Positions 1-9,076 are shown, counted from the stretch's first letter. The stretch is DNA of 64,000 nucleotides from Planctomycetota bacterium (GCA_013152205.1 JAADGV010000088.1:62001-126000); one strand, 5' to 3'. Numbers and translations: made by a program. The notes: generated by a model not told the origin, from the sequence alone.

Positions 1-1003
1 ACTCGGTGGAAAATGATTCAGGGATAACGCCCATGTATCCGCAATGGGCAACCAGAATATGGTTTTCAGGCTCGGCATCCACTTCAGGAAAGGCGTCGAT
101 CCGTTCATGCTTCAGAGCGGCGTCGCCCAGCAAAAACGGATAGAGGTTTGTCATCAAGATTGGCGCACCCAGGGATTTATGAAGGAGGTACTTCGAAATC
201 ATCGACATGGTGTCTGCTTCGCAACCCCAGATAAGCCCCCTTTCTTGGTAAAGCAAGTTCCAAGCCAGGCAGGGGGTCGTGTCGGAAAAGTGCGACTCGT
301 TGAGGCAATTGATGCCAGCGGCGCCGATTGCCTGATCTTCGTCGAGATGGCGTTTGACTGCCAAGTAAATTTTTACCGCGCTGCGATAGGCTTGGTCGGA
401 AATGCCGGTCGTCGGCACGCGGAATCGTTTGCCAACTTCGTCGGCTTGGCTGTCAGGAAACTCCTTGGCAGCAGCGCCCAACTCTCGAAAGCTCCGCTTA
501 ACGATTTGAATCCCGAACTTTTCGGACAATCGCTGCGTGCATTCGTCTTCCCACCAGTAAAATCGCTTGAAGATGCTGGCCTGATGCCCTTCTCCCGGGT
601 CGTCTTGATAGACCAAAAACTTGGTCGTTTGCAGCTCACGTTTGACCCCCAACGCGGCGACAACCCGCTTCGTTTGCTCAAGGTTGTATGGGGCGATCGT
701 CTCGATTCCGTGCGACTTGAGGTACTCGGCAATTTCCCAGTCCCACATGGCGAGCGTCCCGAACTCAGACGTGATGATGAGAATGGGGAGGTCAATTTTT
801 TGAAAAGCCTCGACGCTTCGATACGCCTCTCCCAGAACCTGTGGAAAAACAACCGCCTCGGCTTCGGGCAAGGGCGAACCGAGCGGCTGGGGGTCGAGCA
901 ACTCCGCTTGCTCGCCAATCAACGTGTGCAGCGCCGCGAGTTGGGTATCGAATCCGTCATCTCTTCCTGGATCGAAGTAGAGCGGTACGAGTCGTGCTTT
1001 CAT
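1..1003 (-). CDS. L-fucose/L-arabinose isomerase-family protein (partial, C-terminus beyond window)
   Basis: The reverse strand is open from an ATG at 1003 (upstream CAAGGATAGCC, an AAGGA ribosome site) to the window edge, giving 334 residues without a stop. The product starts MKARLVPLYFDPGRDDGF and contains the segment ECTQRLSEKFGIQIVKRSFRE and, near the visible end, PENHILVAHCGYMGVIP. I read this layout as the L-fucose/L-arabinose isomerase superfamily, which interconverts aldoses and ketoses with a metal in the C-terminal part. It has no signal peptide, so it should be cytoplasmic. It lies 47 bases downstream of the KDPG aldolase on the same strand and probably shares its transcript. The true substrate cannot be told; some members of this group are not isomerases. 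Family call moderately sure, function less so. Confidence 0.65.
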   Translation of the reverse strand, partial: MKARLVPLYFDPGRDDGFDTQLAALHTLIGEQAELLDPQPLGSPLPEAEAVVFPQVLGEAYRSVEAFQKIDLPILIITSEFGTLAMWDWEIAEYLKSHGIETIAPYNLEQTKRVVAALGVKRELQTTKFLVYQDDPGEGHQASIFKRFYWWEDECTQRLSEKFGIQIVKRSFRELGAAAKEFPDSQADEVGKRFRVPTTGISDQAYRSAVKIYLAVKRHLDEDQAIGAAGINCLNESHFSDTTPCLAWNLLYQERGLIWGCEADTMSMISKYLLHKSLGAPILMTNLYPFLLGDAALKHERIDAFPEVDAEPENHILVAHCGYMGVIPESFSTE

Positions 1004-1050
1004 GGCTATCCTTGTTATTCGATGTGCATGGAGAGGCCTGCAGAGTCGTT

Positions 1051-1707
1051 CTACGACCGTTGTGACGCCCCGATGATTGCGGCTTGGCATCGCTTGCTTA
1101 TTTCTTCCCACCGACCCTCGGCCAGATCTGATTTTGTTGCAATCCATGTGCCGCCAACCGCTAGGACCTCGTCGAGTGCCAGATAGTCGGTCATGTTGCG
1201 ATCCGTGATTCCTCCCGTTGGGATGAACTTTGTGCCAAGGTGTGCATAAGGGCCGCTGATGCTCTTTAGCATTTTGGGTCCACCCGCTGCCCCGGCTGGA
1301 AAGAACTTCAGCACCTCAAGCCCGAGTTCCATTGCCGCCTCGATGTCAGAAGGGGTCATTACGCCAGGAACGAAGGGGAGGCCTGCTTTCTGCGCTGCTC
1401 GAACTACGTTGGGGTTCAGGCCAGGGGCCATTGCGAATCGGGCGCCGCACTCCTTGGCGACTGCAACTTGGTCGAGAGAGGTTACCGTGCCTGCACCGAT
1501 TAGAAGTTGCGGTCGTTCTTCAGCGAGCCGCCGGATGACGTCGGGGGCAGCCTTCGTGCGAAATGTAACCTCGGCTACCGGCAAACCGCCGGCTATCAGG
1601 GCATCGGCTAGTGGCAATGCCTGATCGACCGACTCGATGGCGAGGACCGGAACGATTTGCAATTCGCTCAACTTACGATAAACATCGGATGCGTCGTTTG
1701 TGGTCAT
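1051..1707 (-). CDS. eda: Bifunctional 4-hydroxy-2-oxoglutarate / KDPG aldolase
   Basis: A 218-residue class I aldolase that splits 2-keto-3-deoxy-6-phosphogluconate into pyruvate and glyceraldehyde-3-phosphate, the last step of Entner-Doudoroff-type sugar acid breakdown. Family landmarks are all present: the catalytic glutamate in LPVAEVTFRT, the GAGTV strand, the Schiff-base lysine in VLKFFPAG and the phosphate-binding TGGI loop. Length matches the family (about 210). I start at the ATG at 1707 because GGAG sits six bases upstream; an in-frame ATG at 1719 has no ribosome site. No signal peptide, so cytoplasmic. It lies between the isomerase-like gene and a dead dehydrogenase gene, a set that suggests catabolism of a deoxysugar or sugar acid. 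Confidence 0.9.
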   Translation of the reverse strand: MTTNDASDVYRKLSELQIVPVLAIESVDQALPLADALIAGGLPVAEVTFRTKAAPDVIRRLAEERPQLLIGAGTVTSLDQVAVAKECGARFAMAPGLNPNVVRAAQKAGLPFVPGVMTPSDIEAAMELGLEVLKFFPAGAAGGPKMLKSISGPYAHLGTKFIPTGGITDRNMTDYLALDEVLAVGGTWIATKSDLAEGRWEEISKRCQAAIIGASQRS

Positions 1708-1741
1708 GTGTGGCTCCATTGTGACATGTGTTTTCGATTGG

Positions 1742-1984
1742 TTATGCTGGCTGCAAGTCGGCGAGTAAGTGGTCGATGGCGTGTTCGACTGCCCGACCGA
1801 CGCTCTCGCGGGTGAATGCGCCGATGTGTGGCGTGGCGATGACCCGCTCGTGCAATACCGACTCCTCGGGTTGTTCGCCCGGGGTAGGCATCACTAGCTC
1901 AAAGCCAGCTTGTTCTAATCTCGCCAAGGCCGGATGCCCGTTTCAAGTCACCGATCGTGGGGTAATAAGGATTTTCTTTGTCAT
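1742..1984 (-). pseudogene. Remnant of a D-isomer-specific 2-hydroxyacid dehydrogenase (internal deletion plus stop)
   Basis: Reading in one frame from ATG 1984 gives MTKKILITPRSVT, a TGA stop at 1943-1945, then NGHPALARLEQAGFELVMPT joined directly to VIATPHIGAFTRESVGRAVE and a normal stop. The first part is the typical N-terminus of phosphoglycerate-dehydrogenase-like proteins, and the second is their C-terminal end (THIGAFT-type helix). About 240 residues, including the whole NAD-binding domain, are missing between them. The stop could have come from an arginine CGA by one C-to-T change. Both the deletion and the nonsense codon make activity impossible. It sits just upstream of the aldolase gene, so the locus has probably lost an oxidation step that once belonged to this pathway. 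Confidence 0.8.
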
Positions 1985-2019
1985 GGGTTCTCGACGATTA
2001 TTTTTTTATAGGAAATGCT

Positions 2020-5000
2020 CTAAGGTTGAAAGCATTTGTGTTTGGGATCGCCACTTGCTTCGATGAATGCAAGGAGGTCGAGGATTTCGTCGCGGGTGAG
2101 GGTCATCAGCAGACCTTCGGGCATGGTGGATAGTTTGCTGGGAATGATTTCGTCGATTTCGTCCTTGGGAATGATAGTGATTTGTTCGGGGAGTAGTGGG
2201 TTGGGCAGAAGATGGTAGGCCTTGTCGTCTTCTTTTACGAGAAGGCCGACGAGGGATTTGCCGGCGTCGGTAATGATGACGTAGCTCTGGTATTCTTTAT
2301 GGATTTCGCTGGAAGGTGTCAGGATTTGTTCGAGTAGCTTTACGCCTTGGAACCGTTTGTGGGTTTCGGTCAGGTCGGGGCCAATCGCTGAGCCGACGCA
2401 GTTTATTTTGTGGCATTTGATGCAGCCGGCGACATGAAACATTTCGGAGCCGCGGTTGAACGAACGATTAGCCAGTTGCCCGGCGTCGCTGGCGAGGTCC
2501 TCGATTTTCCATTCTTTAACAAACTCTCGCTCTGGGGTTTGCGGTTCCGATTCTTCAGGCAGCGTCTCCCCTTCGTCAACGACATAGAGAACGCCGCGCA
2601 TAACTCGCCAGTGACCAGGAAAGGAGCAAGCGAACGGATAAACGCCTTTTTCTTTCGGGCTATCAAAATAGATGGTGTATTGTTCTTTGGGCCAGAGAAT
2701 GGGCGAAAAGGCAATGACCCCGGGGTCGTCGGGGACGTAGTGCTTGGCAATGGCACGAGGATCGGAGGCAAGTAGCATTGCGCCTTCGCCGATGGGGTCG
2801 AGCCGGTCGGGGGTCACCAGCACGAGATTATGCGGCATGCTGATATCAGTGTTTTTTATGGTGAGCGAAACACGCTTGCCCGGTGGGACGCGTAGCCGGC
2901 GAGGCTGAAACCTGAGCCCTGGCACGGCGGCAATCTCCAGCGCGGTCACGCCTAGAGATTTGCCGAGAGTTTCTTGAGCAACGAGACGCGGATCGCGGGG
3001 GTATTCTTCGGCGATCGGGAAGTCGGGGTAGTGCTTTTTGCGCGCAATCGGCGAGTAGCCGGGGAAGTTGGTAAAGGGTTCGCGTAGGTGGAACAACGAG
3101 TAATAAACGTCTGGCGAAAATGACTTGCCTTCTGCGGTCTTCAACCGCATGTGCAAATGAAACTGCATGACCGGATGCAGGTGCGGGATTTCGACAAACA
3201 CGGAGCGACCATCGTCGAGTCGATGGACAGAGCGGACTGGCACCGGGTCGTGGCCGCGCCGGCCTGGATTTCGGACGGAGTACTCGGCTGAGCCGTAGGC
3301 TTTGCTGTAGAGATAGTTCCACTGCTGGCAGAAGATATTTTTCATATCGACCGACTGCGGATCGAGGTCGCAATTGAACCGCACCAGCAGGCCATTTTCG
3401 TGGGACTCAACCGACGTTGGTAACGAAAGTTGGCCACCAACGTAACGGACCCGTTGGAGCGAACCGCCTTGCTGGGCATAGCTTTGCCAGCCTGCGGTAC
3501 CCGCGACGTATAGCTGGCCATCGCGTGGGTTGAACGCCAAACGGTGGGCCCCCGAGAGGAATTCGCCCGGCAGCGGAACAATGCCCCCTTGGCTGTGGTT
3601 GTCGAAGTGTTCGCGCAATACCAGATAAGTCGTACAATTGCCGAACGAGGTGCCGAGGATTTTATTTGCCAACGGCCCAAAGCGGTCGTCAGCGGGCGTA
3701 AAGGTAAGTGCGCCGGCGGAGTTGTCGACGCCGCGTGGGGCGAAACAAAGTGGCAGGTGATAGCCGTACTTGCCCGCTTCTTTGCGAGGGCCGTGAAAGC
3801 CGTGGTAACTGCCCTCGTGGACCTCGAAAATACCGGTCACCGGCGTCCAAGTGCCTTCCTGCGACGTCGCCAATACGATTTTACCATCGGGGGAGACGCC
3901 CATGCCATTGGAATTGCGCAAGCCCGTGGCGAGCGTTTTTACTTTTCGGCTTCCGGCGGGTAGCTTTGCGGCGCCCGTACCTGGGGAGAAGAAGTAGAGC
4001 GAGTCTTGGTCGTCAGAGATAAGGTTGGTGAGGAAGTCGTGGCCGGTGCCGGTTTCAAATTGGTTGGAGACGCATTCGTAGAAGTCAGCTTCGTTGTCGT
4101 TGTTGAGATCGTGGAGTCGGGTGATTTGATCCCGGCCGGCAACGAGAATTTTTCCGTCTTGGACAACGAGGCCTAATGGTTGATTGAGCCCGGCGGCGAA
4201 GCGAGTCCAGCGGAGTTGGTCGAGATTGTCGTCGACGCCCTCGACGAGCCAGACATCGCCCATCAGCGTGCAGACCGCGGCTCGACCATCGGCAAGAAAA
4301 CCAACGCCGCCGATTCGCATCGGGGTGTTGAAGGGGTTTTGTTTGCCATAGGGGATGGTGAGCGTATCGATTACGTAGGGACCATCGCCGTCGCCGAGAA
4401 CGCCTCGGGTGGTGACTTGCCGGTCGGCCCAGCGAGCGGGGGCAGCGGTGGCGAGCGCTTTGGTTTCGCCGTTGTCGAAAGGAGACGCGAAGGGGCCTTC
4501 AAGGTGCGCCCCTGCGGGGAGTTTTCCTTTGATGCTGAGTGATCGCGTAAATTTTCCGTTCTTGAGCCAAGCGTGATCGTAGACCGTGGCGTCGCCGATC
4601 TTGTAAACGAAGACCGCCCGTTCGGCGTTACGGTAGAGGCCGAGGTAGACGGTTGGGGTGTCTGGCGGGACGACCCATTTCGATTTCGAGAGATCGACAA
4701 GCCGTTTGCCGGCGGGGCGGATACCAGAAAAAAGGCCGAAGCGGCTGTGGCCCCAGGTAACGCCGCCTTGCCAAGCGTCGACGAAAGTGAGCTGCGAGGG
4801 ATCGAACAACGCGGTGTGCTGTTTGTCGTCGCCAATGATTACGGCAACGGCTTTGGGAGTGCTGGTGCCGAAGTGGTGGGCGATCTGAGCGACCACGCTG
4901 CCCACCTCGACTTCGTTCAGCGAATAGTCGAAGTTGACCGATTCGGGGTTCTGTCCCCAATGGCCGAAGGAGCCCCCATCGAGGCCCGGGAAATCGGGAA

Positions 5001-6009
5001 GGGATTTTTGCGCTGGTTGGCCCGAATCAAGCTGGCGTTGGGCTTGCTTGCGGTAGAAATTGCGGACGCGGTTTTCAGGGAAGGGACGCACCTGTTGCCG
5101 TTCAGGCCCTGCATTCAGTGAAGCGACGACTTTTTCTAAGCCAGCGAGGTTCTCGCGTAGGCTTTGCTCGGCGTCGATGGCCATGCGATGGTCGAGAATG
5201 CCGATAGGCCCGTTGTATCCGCTAGCCTCGACGATTCGTAGCATTTGTTTTTCGTGAATTCCGGAGCCGATGGGCAGGATTTTGTCTCTGCCAGCAGCGA
5301 CCGTTGCCGGATCGGCCATCCCGTTCAAATTCAAACAGAATAGGTAGGGCAACATCTTTCCGAACAAATCAGCGAAGTCGTCGATGTGCCCGTGCCCATG
5401 ATGGAAGTTGTAGACAATACCGACGTTCGGCAAGTTGAGCCGTTTGATGATGGCGATTTGATTTTCCGGCTCGCCGAACCATTTGCCGTGGTTGTAAAGA
5501 GCCACTTGGCAACCGATTTCTGCCGCGGCTTCGGCAATCGGGCGAAGGCGGTTTGCCTCGGCTTCGATTCGTTGTTGGCGTTGCTCTTCAGTGGCCGTGG
5601 GGCCGCCGCCTCCTGTGACCCAAAGCTGTGTTTTGATTTCGTGCTGCTTGAGTACATCAAGGATATGCCTTGCGTCGTCGTTGAGAGTCCCCGGAAACCA
5701 CCAGGCGGTTAGGCGGATTCCATGACGCTTGAGGGCATCAATTTCTGCCTCGAAGGTGGGAACGTGCTCCGCTCGATAGTCATAAGCAAGCTGTTTTATG
5801 CCAAGCTGCTCAAGCATCGCTGCCCGTTCTTCGGGACCGCGTTTTTTGCTGTCGAACGGTACGATGCACCAAGCCACCAGATTCTCGCGATCGAAAATAG
5901 AGGGGGCAGCAGCCGATGCCGGTTCGTCCGCCGCAGCAACTACTGACGTAAACAGTAGAGTAGCCATCAGGCAGAAGGTACAAAGCCGATTGCAAAATCG
6001 CGATCGCAT
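2020..6009 (-). CDS. Secreted fusion: sugar-isomerase-like TIM barrel, PVC-type propeller dehydrogenase, cupredoxin and cytochrome c
   Basis: A 1329-residue exported protein. I start at ATG 6009 (AAAGAGAAC upstream), which places a signal peptide at the very N-terminus (CLMATLLFTSVVAAADEP); a TTG eight codons earlier is less likely. In order: an xylose-isomerase-like TIM barrel (about 40-300; YNHGKWFGEPENQIAIIKRL), a region resembling planctomycete DUF6797-type domains (about 330-530), an NHL/PQQ-like propeller (about 560-860; ADGRAAVCTLMGDVWLV), a linker, a type-1 copper cupredoxin (ligands H1060, C1128, H1133, M1137 in CSFPGHWRVM) and a PVC haem-binding module with CIKCH at 1196-1200. This suggests periplasmic sugar or glycoside oxidation with electrons passing copper to haem. 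It follows the ThuA gene on the same strand. The fold calls are firm; the reaction is inferred. Confidence 0.85.
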   Translation of the reverse strand: MRSRFCNRLCTFCLMATLLFTSVVAAADEPASAAAPSIFDRENLVAWCIVPFDSKKRGPEERAAMLEQLGIKQLAYDYRAEHVPTFEAEIDALKRHGIRLTAWWFPGTLNDDARHILDVLKQHEIKTQLWVTGGGGPTATEEQRQQRIEAEANRLRPIAEAAAEIGCQVALYNHGKWFGEPENQIAIIKRLNLPNVGIVYNFHHGHGHIDDFADLFGKMLPYLFCLNLNGMADPATVAAGRDKILPIGSGIHEKQMLRIVEASGYNGPIGILDHRMAIDAEQSLRENLAGLEKVVASLNAGPERQQVRPFPENRVRNFYRKQAQRQLDSGQPAQKSLPDFPGLDGGSFGHWGQNPESVNFDYSLNEVEVGSVVAQIAHHFGTSTPKAVAVIIGDDKQHTALFDPSQLTFVDAWQGGVTWGHSRFGLFSGIRPAGKRLVDLSKSKWVVPPDTPTVYLGLYRNAERAVFVYKIGDATVYDHAWLKNGKFTRSLSIKGKLPAGAHLEGPFASPFDNGETKALATAAPARWADRQVTTRGVLGDGDGPYVIDTLTIPYGKQNPFNTPMRIGGVGFLADGRAAVCTLMGDVWLVEGVDDNLDQLRWTRFAAGLNQPLGLVVQDGKILVAGRDQITRLHDLNNDNEADFYECVSNQFETGTGHDFLTNLISDDQDSLYFFSPGTGAAKLPAGSRKVKTLATGLRNSNGMGVSPDGKIVLATSQEGTWTPVTGIFEVHEGSYHGFHGPRKEAGKYGYHLPLCFAPRGVDNSAGALTFTPADDRFGPLANKILGTSFGNCTTYLVLREHFDNHSQGGIVPLPGEFLSGAHRLAFNPRDGQLYVAGTAGWQSYAQQGGSLQRVRYVGGQLSLPTSVESHENGLLVRFNCDLDPQSVDMKNIFCQQWNYLYSKAYGSAEYSVRNPGRRGHDPVPVRSVHRLDDGRSVFVEIPHLHPVMQFHLHMRLKTAEGKSFSPDVYYSLFHLREPFTNFPGYSPIARKKHYPDFPIAEEYPRDPRLVAQETLGKSLGVTALEIAAVPGLRFQPRRLRVPPGKRVSLTIKNTDISMPHNLVLVTPDRLDPIGEGAMLLASDPRAIAKHYVPDDPGVIAFSPILWPKEQYTIYFDSPKEKGVYPFACSFPGHWRVMRGVLYVVDEGETLPEESEPQTPEREFVKEWKIEDLASDAGQLANRSFNRGSEMFHVAGCIKCHKINCVGSAIGPDLTETHKRFQGVKLLEQILTPSSEIHKEYQSYVIITDAGKSLVGLLVKEDDKAYHLLPNPLLPEQITIIPKDEIDEIIPSKLSTMPEGLLMTLTRDEILDLLAFIEASGDPKHKCFQP

Positions 6010-6103
6010 AGTTCTCTTTCTTAGTCGGTCCAAAACAAAAGCATCTCACACAAGCCCCTCGTTAGCGTCGGCGGCCACTCCGACCCACACCACTTCACGT
6101 CGC

Positions 6104-6946
6104 CTACTCCTCCGGCTCAACCGGCAATTGAAGATCGGCTTCGCCCAGCGAAACCGGAGCGCCCTCTTTGGGAACTTCCAAATGAGCGGACCACAGAATC
6201 GCATTGATCAAGGTCCGCCGAAATGCTTCGTTCTGGAAGTTGCGATAGTAGTGACCAAGCGTCGTGCCGTACGCTCGGCCTCCGTCGTCGCGCTCAAACG
6301 CCCAGCCCACCACGACATCCTGGTCCTTGGTATGGACTTGCAAGAGGGGCTTCGCGTCTTCGCCAATCACCGGGTTAAGGTAATACTCGTCATGCAACTC
6401 ATAGCTCGACCATCCGCGACAAATCGGATGCGAGGGATCGAGCTGTTTGAGTGGGGACGTGCTGGTGCTTAGTCCCACGTTGCTGATCCACGTACCGCCC
6501 AAATAGCTCATCCAACGTGGCCCCAAGCGTTCGAAGTTTTCTTTTTGAACGGTCGAAGCCCAATGGATGGTCACGAGCCCTACGCCTTGTTTCATCAAAC
6601 GATCGAATTCGTTGCGGTGAGGGCTATCAAGCAACATCTCTGCAGCAGGACTAGAATAGACGACCACGGTTTTCACGTTTTGCAAATCGTCTTCATCTTT
6701 TGGCCAACGATCGGCAAGGACGGTTTCCACCCCTTCGGTCAGGCGTAAACATTTCGCAAGCACCTCGCAGGTATGCAAATACATGTGCGAGCCCCAAGGG
6801 TGATCCGGCTGCTTTCCGATAAACAGAATTTCTGTTGCCTCTGGGGATGTCGCCACGGGCTCCTCTGCTTTGACAAATGCAGCACCGCCCAGCAGAGTCG
6901 TTAGTAGGATGAAAAGACAAAGCGTAGCCTGAAAGTACGTTCGCAT
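6104..6946 (-). CDS. Exported ThuA-domain protein
   Basis: A 280-residue protein of the ThuA family (trehalose-utilization type, glutamine-amidotransferase-like fold). The start at 6946 is set by AAGGA five bases before the ATG. A Sec signal peptide follows at once (YFQATLCLFILLTTLLGGAA, cleavage near FVKA/EEP). The core shows EILFIGKQPDHPWGSHMY, then VETVLADRWP, GLVTIHWAS, and the late block YGTTLGHYYRNFQNEAFRRT typical of planctomycete ThuA proteins. It lies 41 bases downstream of a Gfo/Idh/MocA oxidoreductase. In rhizobia ThuA works with ThuB, an oxidoreductase of that superfamily, on trehalose-type disaccharides, so a role in processing a keto-sugar is plausible here. The substrate is unknown. 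Confidence 0.85.
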   Translation of the reverse strand: MRTYFQATLCLFILLTTLLGGAAFVKAEEPVATSPEATEILFIGKQPDHPWGSHMYLHTCEVLAKCLRLTEGVETVLADRWPKDEDDLQNVKTVVVYSSPAAEMLLDSPHRNEFDRLMKQGVGLVTIHWASTVQKENFERLGPRWMSYLGGTWISNVGLSTSTSPLKQLDPSHPICRGWSSYELHDEYYLNPVIGEDAKPLLQVHTKDQDVVVGWAFERDDGGRAYGTTLGHYYRNFQNEAFRRTLINAILWSAHLEVPKEGAPVSLGEADLQLPVEPEE

Positions 6947-6987
6947 GATTGTCCTTCGTTGGAGGGTTTTTCTGGCGGGAAATCGTA

Positions 6988-8148
6988 TCAAGTAACCAAT
7001 TCGTGGTTTCCGCTTTGGGCAGAACGCAAACCGGCTTCAAGCACTTTCATGCAGGCTAGGCCATCACTGAAATTCGGCTCGATCGGTTTTCCGTTTGCTA
7101 CCGCTTCGACAAAATCGACTACCGCATGGGTGAATTCGTGCTCGTAACCAATCGTATGCCCGGGGGGCCACCAATTGGCGATGTAATCGTGCTTTGGCTC
7201 GGTCGCCAGAATTGTGCGGAAGCCCTGCTCGCACTCGGAATCGTCGTTACTGAAATACTCTAGCTCGTTCATGCGTTCGAGGTTAAAGCCGATCGCTCCC
7301 CGACTGCCGTAGATTTCAAACGTGTTATAGTTTTTCCGCCCCATGGCAAAACGCGATGACTCGAAGGAACCGAGTGCGCCGTTTTCGAATTGCACGACCA
7401 TCGTAGCGGCGTCTTCGACCGTGACAGGGCCCTTGGCATTGCCTTCGGTGCTACCTTGAAACGCAGTCGCGGTATCTGACGGGAGAGGCCGTTCGGTGAC
7501 AAACTTCGCCGTCATGGCGGTTACTTGAGCGATGTCGCCTACCAGGTATCGTGCCAAGTCGACACTGTGGGAATTGAGGTCGAACTGAGGGCCGGCGCCG
7601 GCCAACTCTTTCTGCAATTGCCAGACGAGCGGGAATTCTGGATCGACAATCCACGATTGTAAATACGCGCCACGCCAATGAAAAATGCGCCCGATTTTTC
7701 CTTCGTCGATCAGCGTTTTCGCCAGTCGTACTGCCGGGCAACGACGGTAGTTATGGTTCAGGTAGTGGGTGACGCCCGCGCTTTCGGCTGCGTTGAACAT
7801 CGCTTCGGCTTCACGACTGTTGAGGGCAAACGGTTTTTCGCAGAAGATGTGCTTGCCCGCCTCGGCGGCCGCGACCACCAAGTCGTGGTGCAGCGCGGTC
7901 GGAGTTGCAACGTCGATGACGTCGACATCGTCGCGCTCGACCACGCGTCGCCAATCGGTTTCAATATCCTGCCAGCCCCACCGATTCGCAAATTTTTGAA
8001 CCCGATCTTTCGATCGACCGCAAACCACTTGCAACACGGGCTTAGCAGGTAAATCGAAGTACAGCGGCGCATTCCGCCAAGCCTGCGAATGAGCCTTGCC
8101 CATAAAATTGTGACCGATCAGGCCTATTCTCAACTCTTGCTCTTCCAC
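6988..8148 (-). CDS. Gfo/Idh/MocA-family NAD(P)-dependent sugar oxidoreductase
   Basis: A 386-residue cytoplasmic oxidoreductase. The likely start is GTG 8148 with AAGAGG six bases upstream; the preceding 24 open codons (arginine/lysine-rich) do not look like protein. The N-terminal Rossmann fold begins with RIGLIGHNFMGKAH (dinucleotide loop), followed by VIDVATPTALHHD and the hallmark EKPFAL. The C-terminal domain contains GPQFDLNSHSVDLARYLVGD, whose Asp-x-x-x-His pattern matches the family active site. It probably oxidises or reduces a hydroxyl of a sugar or cyclitol, using a tightly bound NAD(P). Position between a sugar isomerase/epimerase gene (28-base gap) and ThuA fits a glycoside pathway through a 3-keto intermediate, but that is inferred from neighbours. 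Confidence 0.9.
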   Translation of the reverse strand: MEEQELRIGLIGHNFMGKAHSQAWRNAPLYFDLPAKPVLQVVCGRSKDRVQKFANRWGWQDIETDWRRVVERDDVDVIDVATPTALHHDLVVAAAEAGKHIFCEKPFALNSREAEAMFNAAESAGVTHYLNHNYRRCPAVRLAKTLIDEGKIGRIFHWRGAYLQSWIVDPEFPLVWQLQKELAGAGPQFDLNSHSVDLARYLVGDIAQVTAMTAKFVTERPLPSDTATAFQGSTEGNAKGPVTVEDAATMVVQFENGALGSFESSRFAMGRKNYNTFEIYGSRGAIGFNLERMNELEYFSNDDSECEQGFRTILATEPKHDYIANWWPPGHTIGYEHEFTHAVVDFVEAVANGKPIEPNFSDGLACMKVLEAGLRSAQSGNHELVT

Positions 8149-8176
8149 TGGGTACCTCTTCTTTTTTACTGATGCG

Positions 8177-9076
8177 CTATTTGCCAACCGACAGTTCCGT
8201 GGCGTCTTGTGTCTTCTCAACCTGATCGGAGATTTGCCTCAGCACCTCGACACTTCGTGCGACAGCAGCGTCTTCGTCGGCGTTGTATTCGGGATGGAGG
8301 AAATCGAATTCCATCGCAAGAAAACCTTGGTAATTGGCCTTCTTTAGCAACTGGGCCAATGCGAAATTGTCGATAAATCCATCGCCAACCGGGGTTGTCG
8401 AAAAGAAATACCAGTCGTCCACAGCCGCTTCTGGGTTGATTTTTAGGTCTTTGATATGAGTGGCCAGCGTGTACGGAGCCAACTTTTCCATGGCTTTTAC
8501 CGGATCGTCCAGGAGGCGGGCGAAATTTCCGGTGTCGAAATTTAGCCCCAGATAAGGCGAATCAACTTCTTCAAGCAACTGAAGGATTTCATCCCCCGTA
8601 AAATCGATATGATTTTCGATGGCCAGCTTGATGTCGCAGTCAGCCGCTAACTTGACAGCCTCCTTAAACATCGTCACCAGTCGAGTAATCTGCGATTGAT
8701 GGTCTTCAAATCGAAACGTAAAGCTCGACCCGACGACACGCATGACCCCCGCCCCGATTTGCTGGGCGTGCTTCAGCGAACGGATCATCTCGTCGTACTC
8801 CGCCTTATTGTTGCCTCCCTCCAAACCATCGGGATGGCCCCACGCATACACGCGATCGAAACCGTACTCGTCCAAACGATCTCGGACAGACTGCAAATAG
8901 CCGGGGTCGTCTTTCTTAGGAATGAAGCACGATTCCAGCGAGACGCCATCGACTTGCAATTCGTGAGCCCGATCTAAAAAATCCTCAAGCGTCATCGACT
9001 TCGACGGCGTCTGTTGCTGTGCGTAGACCTCGCCGAAAAATCGGTGGTAACAGTAACTATCAATCCCAACTTTCAC
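8177..9076 (-). CDS. Sugar phosphate isomerase/epimerase family TIM-barrel protein
   Basis: A 299-residue protein of the xylose-isomerase-like TIM-barrel family (AP-endonuclease-2 fold). Metal-binding blocks are visible: LAIENHIDFTGDE with the glutamate, GLNFDTGNF with aspartate, THIKDLK with histidine, and AMEFDFLHP with the last glutamate. I prefer the GTG at 9076 (product MKVGIDSYCYHRFF), with AAAGG nine bases upstream; a TTG two codons earlier is also possible. No signal peptide. Relatives epimerise or isomerise sugars, and some cleave C- or O-glycosides after oxidation at C3. First structural gene of the oxidoreductase-ThuA-fusion run, with the regulator gene starting 948 bases further upstream on the same strand. 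Confidence 0.88.
   Translation of the reverse strand: MKVGIDSYCYHRFFGEVYAQQQTPSKSMTLEDFLDRAHELQVDGVSLESCFIPKKDDPGYLQSVRDRLDEYGFDRVYAWGHPDGLEGGNNKAEYDEMIRSLKHAQQIGAGVMRVVGSSFTFRFEDHQSQITRLVTMFKEAVKLAADCDIKLAIENHIDFTGDEILQLLEEVDSPYLGLNFDTGNFARLLDDPVKAMEKLAPYTLATHIKDLKINPEAAVDDWYFFSTTPVGDGFIDNFALAQLLKKANYQGFLAMEFDFLHPEYNADEDAAVARSVEVLRQISDQVEKTQDATELSVGK

Noticed and set aside
44-1186. Long plus-strand frame of 380 codons
   Set aside because: It is antisense to the isomerase-like gene, which has family motifs and a ribosome site; the plus frame has neither.
1943-1945. TGA as selenocysteine in the dehydrogenase
   Set aside because: The protein lacks its core, no SECIS-like hairpin follows, and a C-to-T change in an arginine codon explains it.
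2410-5121. Several plus-strand frames across the redox fusion
   Set aside because: They mirror the codon pattern of the opposite strand, where the domains are clear.
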